45,246 nt of DNA from Candidatus Solibacter usitatus (GTDB taxonomy: Bacteria > Acidobacteriota > Terriglobia > Bryobacterales > Bryobacteraceae), in NCBI GenBank assembly GCA_016185465.1, contig JACPNO010000022.1, forward strand, positions 1-45,246. Reading direction: 5' to 3'. A program made the translations under genes and the position numbers. The notes beneath the pieces were generated by a model. That model did no database searches and was not told the DNA's origin. It worked only from the letters and a program-made list of their open reading frames with translations. This document shows, one piece after another, positions 1-7,728 of the stretch. Each line of letters opens with the position of its first letter. Within the stretch, counting starts at the first letter, position 1.

Positions 1-183
1 AGCACCACGAACCGCAATCGCTCTTCGATCACACTCGACTCTCGCCATGGCATCCTGTTGCCCTCTCTGCAAAGGGTCAGGGATGTCCTGTCCTAAAGTG
101 TCAAGTATGTCCTGGCATTGAACATCCCCGACCTGCCGGTTTAATTAGTACGGTCTAAATGGCAGGTCGGGGACCTGCCCCAC
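1..183. other. Non-coding edge, possible insertion-sequence remnant
   Basis: No convincing gene is visible. A frame open from the window edge ends at the TAA at 94-96 but resembles nothing I recognise. The word atgtcctg occurs twice (near 83 and 108), next to a gtgtcaagtatgtcctg string that reminds me of IS481-type element ends; this is memory-based and weak. A palindromic element follows at 125-179. Confidence 0.3.
125..179. repeat. REP-like palindrome downstream of the metallohydrolase gene
   Basis: A perfect 13-bp inverted repeat (125-137 with 161-173) encloses 23 nt. Its right arm also forms a second perfect 8-bp hairpin (161-168 with 172-179, 3-nt loop), so two alternative structures compete. 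It sits 4 nt beyond the stop codon of the minus-strand gene ending at 184. It may act as a terminator or mRNA 3' stabiliser, or be one copy of a dispersed repeat; only one copy is seen here. Confidence 0.6.
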
Positions 184-2403
184 TTACTTGCTTTCTGCAA
201 TGCGCTGGCGGTACGCCTGGCGGGCAAATTCGTAGGCGCGCTGGGCTTCGCCGCGCTCTTCCAGCCGGATCTGCTGCGCTTTCTGCGACCAGCATTGATC
301 CACCGCGCGGAGGCACCACTCCGCGCTCTTGCGGGACGCGCGAATCGGTTTGCCGCCCACCATCACGAACACAGGATTGGTGTGCGACGACGGTAGAATG
401 CGCAGCGCGACCCAACTGCTTTGGTCGATCTTGGTATCGAACGCGATAGGTCGCTCGACGCCATCGGCGGCGATTTCTTTGCGCGCGACCGCCTCGCCGT
501 TCACGATCAATTCCACCGGAACGTTGCGCGTCGAGCCGATGCGGGCGCGCTCCAGCTCCCAATACGGCTTCTGATCGTAGGGCGTTTTGCGGATGGTTTC
601 GTCGGGCGTGGTTTCGAGCAGCGCCGCCACGTTGGCGGTGACGCGCACGCTGGCCGGGCCGCCTAGCTTCAATTCACCTGTGCCGGCGCCCATTTCAACG
701 TCGTTCACTTTGAAATCCATCAGGTGGCTGCGGCCATCGGACACATAATTGCGCCCTTCGCGGATGCCGAGCGACCAATCCCGGTAATCGAGCGCGCCGT
801 TCTTCTGGCGGACGTAGCTGCGGCCCAGGCCGACGCGCTCGCCATAGATGCAGGGAAAATCGGTCTCGCCGCTAATGCGGGTGCGATAGCCAACGTTGAG
901 TGTGTGGTACCAGATGTTCAATTCCCAGGCGTAGGGGGTGTCGACGGTGGAAATAAAATCCACCAGATCGTGAGTGACGCCGACGATGAATTCGTTGGCG
1001 CCGATGCCGTCGAAGGGCGGCATTTCGTCGGTGAGCAGTTTTTCATTCTTTACCGAGAGTCCCCAGCCGGAGTGCGCGAACCCGGTTACGGCGTCCTGTT
1101 TTTTCGCCCAGCGGAAAATCGGCAGTCCCCAACTCGGCCAATCCTCAATGCGCTTGGTGCCGGGGTAGTCTTCCTCTTTCAGACTCAACAGCACAATGTG
1201 CCCGGTGTGGCTGGACGGGAAGCCAGAAACCTCGACGTCATAGCGCATCAGATTGTCTTTGGTCGAAAGCAGATTGTCTTTGCCCTCGAAGAAAGTCTTC
1301 TGGAAATACCAGCCCGGGCCCCAGCTCAGCACGGAGCCGATTTTCAAATCCTCGCCCAGGATGTAGCGCATCATGTCGGCCGGATAGACGCCTTCGGTCG
1401 GTTTTTCGTAGTGCGCGCAGCCGGCGGCGTGAATGTGATGATCGCCCGAGTACCAGCCCTTTTTGGCGGGATCGGTCCAGCGCTCCAGGCGGAACGTGAG
1501 CTCCATGGGCGATTCGGCGACGTGAATCTGCTGGGTCTTTTTGCGGTACTCCGGGCCGCGGGTGTAGTTGATCGTGTAATCGCCCGGCGGCAAAGAGAGC
1601 GTGTCGCCGTCGGCGCGATAGACCTGCGGCTGGAAGGCCAGATCGGGGCGCAGACGCTTGGCCTGCGAGGGATAGACGCGGCCATCGCGATCGCGAATCT
1701 CAAACGCGGCCATAGTGGGGCGGTCGTCGAAATCCTGGACGCGTAGAGTGATTTTGGCGGCCGGCCGCGCGGTGAACAGCAGATCGACTTCGCTGCGAAA
1801 GCCGAGATCCTGCGTGCCTTGTCCGACGTTGAACGCGAGCTTGGCTTCGCGCTTGCCGGCATCGCGCGAGTAGAGCTGCAGGAGACGGTACTCCAGTTCC
1901 AGACCCGACAAGCGCGGCCGCATGGGCTGCTTGTCGAACATCTGGACATCCAGAAAACGACGCGGCACCAGGCCTTCGGGACTGCCCGCGAGCCGTCCCG
2001 CATTCGGGCTATCGGCGGCCAGCACCGGGGTGATATTGGCTTCGTTTTGCACTTTGACCAGGAACGTGCGCCAGCCCTGCTCGACCAGCTCCGCCTTGGC
2101 GGGCCCTTCCTGCACCTTGACGCGGCTTTCCGGATTGATATTCACGAACACCAGGCAATGGCGGTCGAGGATGCGCTGCATCTCGGCGACGGCTTGCATG
2201 CGATCGGCGGGTGAGCCGGCTAAGCGGCGCAGCTCGGCAGTTTCATCGGCCGGAAGCGGCTCGCCGACGATGGTGAGCGCTTCGAGCAGCCGCAAGACCT
2301 GCGCGGCGAACGGCTGGTGATCGACATTGGCGATGACCGGCAGATTTTGGGCGGAGGCAAGGGAGAGAAAGCAGCAAATTGCAAGAATCAAACGGATGCG
2401 CAT
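184..2403 (-). CDS. Secreted CehA/McbA-like PHP-type metallohydrolase
   Basis: A 739-residue protein with an N-terminal signal peptide (MRIRLILAICCFLSLASAQ). The start at 2403 is chosen because the signal peptide begins there and an AGGAG lies 8 nt upstream; an in-frame ATG further upstream would add 28 uncharacteristic residues. The central part carries the motif SGDHHIHAAGC, then HSGWG and GANEFIVG, as expected for the CehA/McbA branch of PHP-fold metal-dependent hydrolases. The N-terminal half, with repeated beta-rich segments, is probably a carbohydrate- or protein-binding region. It acts outside the cytoplasm. The substrate cannot be told from sequence: family members include esterases, and many are of unknown function. 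The gene stands alone, with a palindrome just past its stop. Confidence 0.8.
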   Translation of the reverse strand: MRIRLILAICCFLSLASAQNLPVIANVDHQPFAAQVLRLLEALTIVGEPLPADETAELRRLAGSPADRMQAVAEMQRILDRHCLVFVNINPESRVKVQEGPAKAELVEQGWRTFLVKVQNEANITPVLAADSPNAGRLAGSPEGLVPRRFLDVQMFDKQPMRPRLSGLELEYRLLQLYSRDAGKREAKLAFNVGQGTQDLGFRSEVDLLFTARPAAKITLRVQDFDDRPTMAAFEIRDRDGRVYPSQAKRLRPDLAFQPQVYRADGDTLSLPPGDYTINYTRGPEYRKKTQQIHVAESPMELTFRLERWTDPAKKGWYSGDHHIHAAGCAHYEKPTEGVYPADMMRYILGEDLKIGSVLSWGPGWYFQKTFFEGKDNLLSTKDNLMRYDVEVSGFPSSHTGHIVLLSLKEEDYPGTKRIEDWPSWGLPIFRWAKKQDAVTGFAHSGWGLSVKNEKLLTDEMPPFDGIGANEFIVGVTHDLVDFISTVDTPYAWELNIWYHTLNVGYRTRISGETDFPCIYGERVGLGRSYVRQKNGALDYRDWSLGIREGRNYVSDGRSHLMDFKVNDVEMGAGTGELKLGGPASVRVTANVAALLETTPDETIRKTPYDQKPYWELERARIGSTRNVPVELIVNGEAVARKEIAADGVERPIAFDTKIDQSSWVALRILPSSHTNPVFVMVGGKPIRASRKSAEWCLRAVDQCWSQKAQQIRLEERGEAQRAYEFARQAYRQRIAESK

Positions 2404-2510
2404 CTGGCACTCCTGAGGTCTAGCAGTATACACCGGCAAAGGAGATGAGACTTTGCCTTGCTCTGCACGCACCGAGCCTAGAAGCACTCTTAGTGGTGTA
2501 GTTGACGCGT

Positions 2511-3545
2511 TTACTTCATCTGCATATTACCGTTGTCTGTATGCCTTTTTGGCTTCCAGTCCCTTGCCCGGCGCTGGGCTTCTGCGATCTGTTGTGCGGT
2601 CATTCTCTTGGCAAGGAGATCACGCCATTTGGCACTTTTCTCTTGGTCACCACCAGTGGAGGCATGCGCCGCCGCAAGATTTAACCACATGTGCGCCTCA
2701 ACGTCGTCTTGAGCCACTTCTTGGCCGTTGGCGTACAGGGCGCCGAGAGTGTGCTGGGCGTCTGGATCCCCCTGTTCGGCGGCTTTGCGGTACCATCTGA
2801 TCGCTTCAGCGTAGTCCTGTAGTACACCGTGATTGCCTTTGCTGTAGTATGAGCCGAGCAGCCTCTCGGCCATCACGTCCCCCTGCTCGCCGGCCTTTCG
2901 GAGCCAGCGGAGTGCTTCGGCATAGTCCTGCTTCACTCCCTTGCCGAGGTCGTACATCACACCGAGCATTAATTGGGCCTTTACATCCCCCTGGTCAGCC
3001 GCTTTGCGGTACCAGCGAATTGCTTCGCCGTCGTTCTGCGTCACTCCATTGCCGTTCGCGTAACCGAAGCCGAGGTTAAACTGGGCTCTCGCATTCCCCT
3101 GTTCGGCGGCCCTTCGGAAGCATCGAATTGCTTCGGCGTAGTTCTGCTTCACTCCACTGCCGTTGGCGTACAGGACGCCGAGGTTAAACTGGGCCGTCGC
3201 TTGCCCCTGCTCTGCGGCCTTTTGGTACCACCGAATTGCTTCGGCGTAGTCTTGCTTCACTCCTCGGCCGGTGTCGTACATCAAGCCGAGATTAAACTGG
3301 GCGTTCGCATCCCCCTGTTCGGCGGCTTTTCGGAACCAACGAGTTGCTTCACCGAAATCTTGCGTTACTCCTCGTCCGTTGGCGTACACGACGCCGAGGC
3401 TAAACTGGGCCTTCGGATCACCCTTCTCTGCTCGCCTTCGCAACGAATTGAATGATTCTGTAGCAGGAGCCTTGGTTTGCTGGCAAGATACATTGGAAAG
3501 AGACAACAGCCCGGCGATCAGAATGGCAAGTGAGTGAGGCTTCAA
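2511..3545 (-). CDS. Exported Sel1-repeat (TPR-like) protein
   Basis: About 344 residues. After a signal-like segment (MKPHSLAILIAGLLSLSN) ending at a Cys (VSC; a poor lipobox, so lipoprotein status is uncertain) there are seven tandem 36-residue Sel1 repeats of the form AEQGDxxAQxxLGxxYxxGxGV, then a charged C-terminal tail. Sel1 repeats form alpha-solenoids that bind protein partners. The TTG at 3545 is preferred because the signal segment starts there and AAGG lies 9 nt upstream; an upstream TTG at 3602 would add 19 residues ahead of it. Repeats 2 and 3 are close to identical over long stretches, so the array probably grew by duplication. No partner gene is adjacent. Confidence 0.85.
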   Translation of the reverse strand: MKPHSLAILIAGLLSLSNVSCQQTKAPATESFNSLRRRAEKGDPKAQFSLGVVYANGRGVTQDFGEATRWFRKAAEQGDANAQFNLGLMYDTGRGVKQDYAEAIRWYQKAAEQGQATAQFNLGVLYANGSGVKQNYAEAIRCFRRAAEQGNARAQFNLGFGYANGNGVTQNDGEAIRWYRKAADQGDVKAQLMLGVMYDLGKGVKQDYAEALRWLRKAGEQGDVMAERLLGSYYSKGNHGVLQDYAEAIRWYRKAAEQGDPDAQHTLGALYANGQEVAQDDVEAHMWLNLAAAHASTGGDQEKSAKWRDLLAKRMTAQQIAEAQRRARDWKPKRHTDNGNMQMK

Positions 3546-3697
3546 TGCCTTGATCCTTATAGGTGTGAGTATATCGTCTTCCAGTTCGACTATCGCTCCC
3601 AAACTGGAGACTGAAAAGAACCTAACCCCGGTTGGCCACAGCCTGGCGTCGTTCGTAAAGTTGAGGTCGTCCTTGGAGGGTATGATAGGATTTTGGC

Positions 3698-3922
3698 ATG
3701 GATTGCAGGAGCCGGATTACTAAAACAGCAGGAGAGGAATTCCCTGGCTCAACGGTAGTTTTCGATCCAGTGGGGGGCGGTATGATCCGCTTTCGGATCG
3801 ATGCTTCATCGGGGCAGATCCTATCAAAACACTTTCCGCATTATCATCCTTCAGAGATTGACGACTGGTCCGAAGAAAAGCTTCGAACAGTGATCCGCAG
3901 CATCTGCGGCACGTCAAACTGA
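3698..3922 (+). CDS. Small hypothetical protein, 74 aa
   Basis: A short open frame encoding a mixed alpha/beta protein with no signal peptide or membrane segment. An AGGA lies 7 nt before the ATG and a TATGAT hexamer is at 3681-3686, so it has plausible expression signals. I do not recognise the family. It faces the Sel1 gene divergently and no operon partner is close. Whether it is a real gene is about even odds. Confidence 0.45.
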   Translation: MDCRSRITKTAGEEFPGSTVVFDPVGGGMIRFRIDASSGQILSKHFPHYHPSEIDDWSEEKLRTVIRSICGTSN

Positions 3923-4000
3923 ACTTATCAATTGGCATCACCCGGCATAAGTACGCTACCATAGTCATGGAGCGTTTCTGCAAAGCAGGTGACGGTTTCC

Positions 4001-4131
4001 TATTTTGATCCAACAGTCAAAATAATAGGGAATCCGACTCGATCAGAACGCGCTGGTGAGCAGGCTCCGGAAACACACGGAGAAGCCTAAAGGCGCTCGG
4101 CGGGTGCCCACCCCGTTTTACCAAAAGGGGT
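4001..4131. other. Two intergenic hairpins between convergent genes
   Basis: The 262-nt gap between the genes ending at 3922 and 4185 has no gene I can support. It holds an 8-bp perfect hairpin (4001-4008 with 4017-4024) and a second one (4110-4131) made of ACCCC/GGGGT and TTTT/AAAA with one bulged base. Either could end transcription of the minus-strand pair ending at 4185, though neither has a clean T-tract. Confidence 0.3.
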
Positions 4132-4184
4132 CAATGACGGATGCCGGCACGGCCCAGCGGTGCGCTCCAACCTCAATTCCGGCG

Positions 4185-4367
4185 TTAGCCGTGGCCGAAG
4201 TGCATCAGCCAGCCCAGGCCGAATAGCGCTAGCAGGAAACATCCGAACACGTAGCCGCCGTATTGCAGACGCTCGCGGTCGGTCTTCTTGCTCACTACAC
4301 CCAACACCACGGACGTGAACAGCGAGAACAGGAACGACGCTTCGAAATGGGAGAGGTTCATGTGCAT
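4185..4367 (-). CDS. Small membrane protein, 60 aa
   Basis: Encodes a 60-residue protein with two predicted membrane helices (about residues 11-25 and 39-57) separated by a charged loop (KKTDRER) and ending in FGHG. The ATG at 4367 is supported by GGAGG 8 nt upstream; a second ATG two codons later is possible. Its start overlaps the stop of the upstream gene by one base (TAATG), so the two are translationally coupled. No known function; the coupling suggests it works with the four-helix membrane protein next to it. Confidence 0.75.
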   Translation of the reverse strand: MHMNLSHFEASFLFSLFTSVVLGVVSKKTDRERLQYGGYVFGCFLLALFGLGWLMHFGHG

Positions 4368-4786
4368 TAGCTTTTCCTCCCACCGGCGATTTCGTAGGCA
4401 TCCACCATCGCTAAAACATTGAGTAAACCGGCGGCCACCAGAAATTTCGTGCCGTAATCGTGCGCGTGTCCGGCCATATCGGCTTGCGAATAACCTAGCC
4501 AGGACGTGAGCAGGTAGAGGATTCCCGATGACAGATCTCCGATGAAGCCGCCCCAGTTGATGAGGATGGTGAGCACGTCGCCATTTTGGGGCTGAAACAT
4601 GGCTCCGCGCATAAGCAGGCCGGTCACAAACATGCAAGTGATGGCGGATGCCAGCAGCATCGCCCGGCCTCGCTGGCCCAGCAGAAAATGTCCGCCGCCG
4701 GGCACCAGCCAGCCTAAAGCAACGGCCGGAAGCCAAGTCTGTAGGGGAGGCATGGGCTCCTTGGGAGCTTTTTCCTTGGTAGCCAT
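4367..4786 (-). CDS. Membrane protein, DUF6677-like
   Basis: A 139-residue protein with about four hydrophobic helices. After a charged cytoplasmic N-terminus (MATKEKAPKEP) comes the stretch ALGWLVPGGGHFLLGQRGRA, a glycine-rich turn followed by a basic segment, similar to the small membrane proteins I know as DUF6677 or TM2-like; this assignment is from memory. Two further helices lie near residues 78-95 and 115-130. It is co-translated with the 60-residue membrane protein that follows by a TAATG overlap. Function unknown. Confidence 0.75.
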   Translation of the reverse strand: MATKEKAPKEPMPPLQTWLPAVALGWLVPGGGHFLLGQRGRAMLLASAITCMFVTGLLMRGAMFQPQNGDVLTILINWGGFIGDLSSGILYLLTSWLGYSQADMAGHAHDYGTKFLVAAGLLNVLAMVDAYEIAGGRKS

Positions 4787-4814
4787 AATGTCTTTTCTTC
4801 AGCTTAACATGCGG

Positions 4815-5780
4815 CTACCGGCGGCGATCCGGAGCGCGGCTGGCCAGTTCGATCATCACGCGCAACGCACGTGCCCCTTGATCTCCGCTGGGAATGAGAT
4901 AGCGATGCTTGCCGTTGGCAGCCGCCGCAAAATGGGTGTGGCCCTTGGCATCCACGCTGATCGTTCCGGGCGGGGAAGTGGAGAAAGACGCGGGCCGCAG
5001 CGCGTACAGAACCGCCGTTGGGTCCCACGTGGGCCGGTCGTACGGCATTTTCTGATACGCCTTCCAGGAATCAACCAGCGGATGGTCGGGGGCGTATTTG
5101 AAATCATTCAGAATGCTGGAACCGGGATACAGAATCGCGTTGCCCACTTCGAATCCGCTGGTGACGATCGGCGTGGGCCATTCGGCGAATAGCTTCTGCG
5201 CGGCCGGGATGTCGATCTGGATGTTGTACTCCGGGTTGCCGGTCGCGGGAAATGCTCCGCCCATCAGAGCCAGCAGGCGGACTTTGCGCCGCACCAGTTC
5301 GCGGTCGGCCGGCTCCGCAAGAAGGCGCGCGAGATTTGTGCTGAAGCCGACTTGCGCGATGGTTACGGCGCCGTCTTTTTCTTGCGACAGAATGCGGCGC
5401 AGCAGGCCCACCGCCTCGGGGGCATCGTGTCCATCCATCAGACGGCGTGGAAAAACCAGCGAGCCGTCCGGCCGTTTGCGGGTGGCGGGAATGCGGATCA
5501 TGTCGGCGTCTTCGGGCGTCTTGCCATTGCGGACCACGCCGATGGGGATCTCAGGCCGCCCGTAAAACGTGTTCATGGCGTCGATGAATGGCGCCGCCCA
5601 GCGGTTGTCCTTGGTCACGGTGACGGCCAGGAGTTTGGCTTCGCCGCGGCTTTCGGCGGCATGAATCATGGCCAGGGCGACGGCGTCGTCGATGTCGTTG
5701 CCCATGTCGGTATCGAAAATCAGACGGATGGGTTGCGCCGAAGCCAGGCCGGCGCACAAAACCAATAATAATTTCTTCAT
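4815..5780 (-). CDS. Exported nucleoside hydrolase (IUNH family)
   Basis: A 321-residue protein that should cleave the N-glycosidic bond of a (ribo)nucleoside to base and sugar. The family signature is clear near the N-terminus: FDTDMGNDIDDAVAL, the aspartate cluster that binds the catalytic Ca2+. Other family segments follow (VTVTKDN, MGGAFP, and an Asn/Glu-containing SGFEVGN). A short signal peptide (MKKLLLVLCAGLASA) indicates export, unlike the cytoplasmic purine-salvage enzymes. Its ATG overlaps the stop of the upstream gene (ATGA), so the two form an operon. Exact substrate not predictable. Confidence 0.88.
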   Translation of the reverse strand: MKKLLLVLCAGLASAQPIRLIFDTDMGNDIDDAVALAMIHAAESRGEAKLLAVTVTKDNRWAAPFIDAMNTFYGRPEIPIGVVRNGKTPEDADMIRIPATRKRPDGSLVFPRRLMDGHDAPEAVGLLRRILSQEKDGAVTIAQVGFSTNLARLLAEPADRELVRRKVRLLALMGGAFPATGNPEYNIQIDIPAAQKLFAEWPTPIVTSGFEVGNAILYPGSSILNDFKYAPDHPLVDSWKAYQKMPYDRPTWDPTAVLYALRPASFSTSPPGTISVDAKGHTHFAAAANGKHRYLIPSGDQGARALRVMIELASRAPDRRR

Positions 5781-6412
5781 TGAATGCGGTTGGGCCCGAG
5801 AATTTCGCCCCAGATCACCTGGTAGACTTCCAGTTCGCCATCCAGGTTCCGCCCGGCGCGCACGAAGACGCGTGTGCTCGGCTTGAGCGTGGATGGCTCG
5901 ACCGACAGGCCGGACTCAAAATAGTAGGTGTCAGCGCGGCGGACGAACGTTTTTTCTCCATCCTGACGGGTGCGCAGAACCAGGCTGTCGTCGGACAGAC
6001 GCGCGATGATGCCGGTAAAGGTCAGATTGCCGCGCGGCGCGATGATGTCGATCGGACTGCGCACGCGGCGATACACGCCGGGCCGGGCAGCCGGCCGCTG
6101 TGCGGGCGCGTCGATCAGGGCGTGAATGGTGCGAGCATAGCGCAGGGATGCGTTCGGGACCTGATCGGAGACGACTTCGATGTAATCGCCCTTGCGCAGC
6201 GCGGCCATGGTGGTGCGATGCTGCTCGCGTTCCACGTAAGTGCGGGCATCGAAGATGAAGCGGAAAACGCGATTGGTGCCGTGGGCGCGCACAGTGAAAT
6301 CGCCCGCCGATTCCGTATCCCACTCGATAAGCACGCCGCGGACCAAGCCGGCTTGCGGCGGTTCCTGCGCGAACAAAGCGATTGTGGCCAGAAGGCCCGC
6401 CAAAAACCGCAC
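5777..6412 (-). CDS. Exported protein of unknown function, beta-rich
   Basis: A 211-residue protein starting with GTG at 6412, with a GGAGGT motif just upstream and a clear signal peptide (MRFLAGLLATIALFAQ). The rest consists of short beta strands in two similar halves (GVLIEWDTESAGDFTVRA and FTGIIARLSDDSLVLRT), as in DUF5666-type OB-like repeats. It overlaps the start of the nucleoside hydrolase by 4 bp and is the first gene of that pair. I do not recognise a specific family. Confidence 0.7.
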   Translation of the reverse strand: MRFLAGLLATIALFAQEPPQAGLVRGVLIEWDTESAGDFTVRAHGTNRVFRFIFDARTYVEREQHRTTMAALRKGDYIEVVSDQVPNASLRYARTIHALIDAPAQRPAARPGVYRRVRSPIDIIAPRGNLTFTGIIARLSDDSLVLRTRQDGEKTFVRRADTYYFESGLSVEPSTLKPSTRVFVRAGRNLDGELEVYQVIWGEILGPNRIQ

Positions 6413-6492
6413 GTGGCACCTCCGAAATCACGATATCACGGTGTAAGGTTTTGCTGCCCGCCTGGACTACCCTGATCAGTGAGACAGTAGTC

Positions 6493-7074
6493 GTGACAGG
6501 TGAGTCCAGCCCGAATGCCCTTACGCTGCAGGCTGCTTCGGCCACGCCGGCCGACGTCATGATCGCGCGCCAACGCGAGGAAATGGTGAGCCGCTATGAA
6601 ATACTGCTGGCGGCGTACCAGCCGGCGCTGACGCGCATGGCGGCTTCCTACGAGTGGGCGCCCCACAAGCGGGAAGACCTCTTGCAGGAAATTCTGCTGG
6701 CGATCTGGAAGGCGCTTCCGAAGTTTCGCGGCGATTGCTCGGAGCGCACGTTCGTTTTTCGCATTGCGCAAAATCGCTGTCTCACTCATATCTGGCAGCG
6801 CGGCCGCGATGCCCAAACTGCGAATGATCCGCCCGATCTGGCGGACCCGCATTCCAACCCCGAAGCGCAAGCCATTGCCTCGCGCGAACAGCACCGGTTG
6901 CAGGATGCGATCCGCAGCCTGCCCATCGCCTATCGCCAGGTATTGACGCTGACGCTCGAAGATCTCTCGCAAGCCGAAATTGCGGCCGTGCTGGGCATTA
7001 CGGAAAACAATGCCGCCGTCCGCTTGAACAGGGCGCGCAACGCTCTGAGAAAAATACTGGGAGGGCCACGCTGA
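6493..7074 (+). CDS. ECF-type RNA polymerase sigma factor
   Basis: A sigma-70 family regulator of the ECF class: region 2 (LLAAYQPALTRMA ... DLLQEILLAIWKALPKF) binds the core enzyme and the -10 element, and region 4 (LPIAYRQVLTLTLEDLSQAE followed by IAAVLGITENNAAVRLNRAR) binds the -35. Region 3 is absent. The start is uncertain: GTG at 6493 is chosen as the first non-overlapping candidate, with ATG at 6559 or 6586 as alternatives; none has a strong ribosome-binding site. The gene is divergent from the exported protein at 5777-6412 and coupled by a one-base overlap (TGATG) to the membrane protein that follows. Confidence 0.85.
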   Translation: MTGESSPNALTLQAASATPADVMIARQREEMVSRYEILLAAYQPALTRMAASYEWAPHKREDLLQEILLAIWKALPKFRGDCSERTFVFRIAQNRCLTHIWQRGRDAQTANDPPDLADPHSNPEAQAIASREQHRLQDAIRSLPIAYRQVLTLTLEDLSQAEIAAVLGITENNAAVRLNRARNALRKILGGPR

Positions 7075-7679
7075 TGGTGGATCAGGAACTAAAGGATTGG
7101 CAGGCTGCGTGGCAGGCTCCCGCCGAGAGCACGCGGCCAACTCCGCCGTTCGACATCCGCCGCCATGCCGCGCGGGCAACTCGCCGGCTTTACTTGCGCT
7201 ATGCGTCCGGGTGCTTGTTCGGCCTGGTGTTTCTGGTGTTTTCCGCGAGCTATGCCCTGCAGCATCCGACATTGCATTGGCTGCTCTGGGCGGCCGTGGT
7301 TTGGATCGCGACGCTGGTGGCGGTGGGCTACTCGATCTGGAACGGGCGTGGACTCTGGAGCGCTGCTGGTGAATCGAACTCCGCGTATTTGGAATTGTCC
7401 CGCAAGCGATGCCTGGCGGAATTGCGCATGATTCGCTTTGGCTATGCGCTGCTCTGGACTGAGCTGGCCGTAGTGACCCCGTGGCTGCTATGGAATTTTT
7501 TTGCCAAGCGCGGCTTGCCGGGATTCGACCCCGCCGCGCACTTCACCGGGTTTGCCTCGCTGCTCGCGTTGACCGTGGGCTATCTGATTTGGTTCGCCGT
7601 TTACCGCCGCCGGAAACTGCGCGAACTGACGCTGCTCGCCGACTTCGAGCGCAGCGTAAGGGACGACGACATCGCCTAG
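7074..7679 (+). CDS. Four-helix membrane protein, possible anti-sigma partner
   Basis: A 201-residue protein with a cytoplasmic N-terminus of about 40 residues and four membrane helices (roughly 42-66, 69-91, 120-145, 160-185), ending in a charged tail. GGAGG lies 9 nt before the ATG, which overlaps the sigma-factor stop. Genes in this position commonly encode the cognate anti-sigma factor. However, the N-terminus has no zinc-binding anti-sigma motif (no HxxxCxxC), so the role is inferred from position alone. It could instead be a sigma-regulated membrane protein. Confidence 0.7.
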   Translation: MVDQELKDWQAAWQAPAESTRPTPPFDIRRHAARATRRLYLRYASGCLFGLVFLVFSASYALQHPTLHWLLWAAVVWIATLVAVGYSIWNGRGLWSAAGESNSAYLELSRKRCLAELRMIRFGYALLWTELAVVTPWLLWNFFAKRGLPGFDPAAHFTGFASLLALTVGYLIWFAVYRRRKLRELTLLADFERSVRDDDIA

Positions 7680-7689
7680 TAGTGCGCTA

Positions 7690-7728
7690 AATTGGGCGCG
7701 GCTGCTATCCTAGCAGTTACCCCCAATT
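7690..7728 (+). promoter_or_regulatory. Hairpin abutting the cysS start codon
   Basis: AATTGGG (7690-7696) pairs with CCCAATT (7722-7728), which ends directly at the ATG at 7729. Inside it CTGCTA (7702-7707) pairs with TAGCAG (7711-7716) around a TCC loop. There is no Shine-Dalgarno sequence. Either the fold controls ribosome access, or a TATCCT hexamer (7706-7711) is a -10 element giving an almost leaderless mRNA. Confidence 0.4.

Noticed and set aside
724-1746. Long plus-strand open frame opposite the metallohydrolase gene
   Set aside because: It is antisense to a gene with signal peptide and catalytic motifs, and its translation has the Arg/Ala/Val-rich look of a shadow frame.
2511-3545. 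Tandem repeats as a CRISPR-like or VNTR array
   Set aside because: The 108-nt periodicity encodes the 36-residue Sel1 motif; it is a protein repeat with no spacers.
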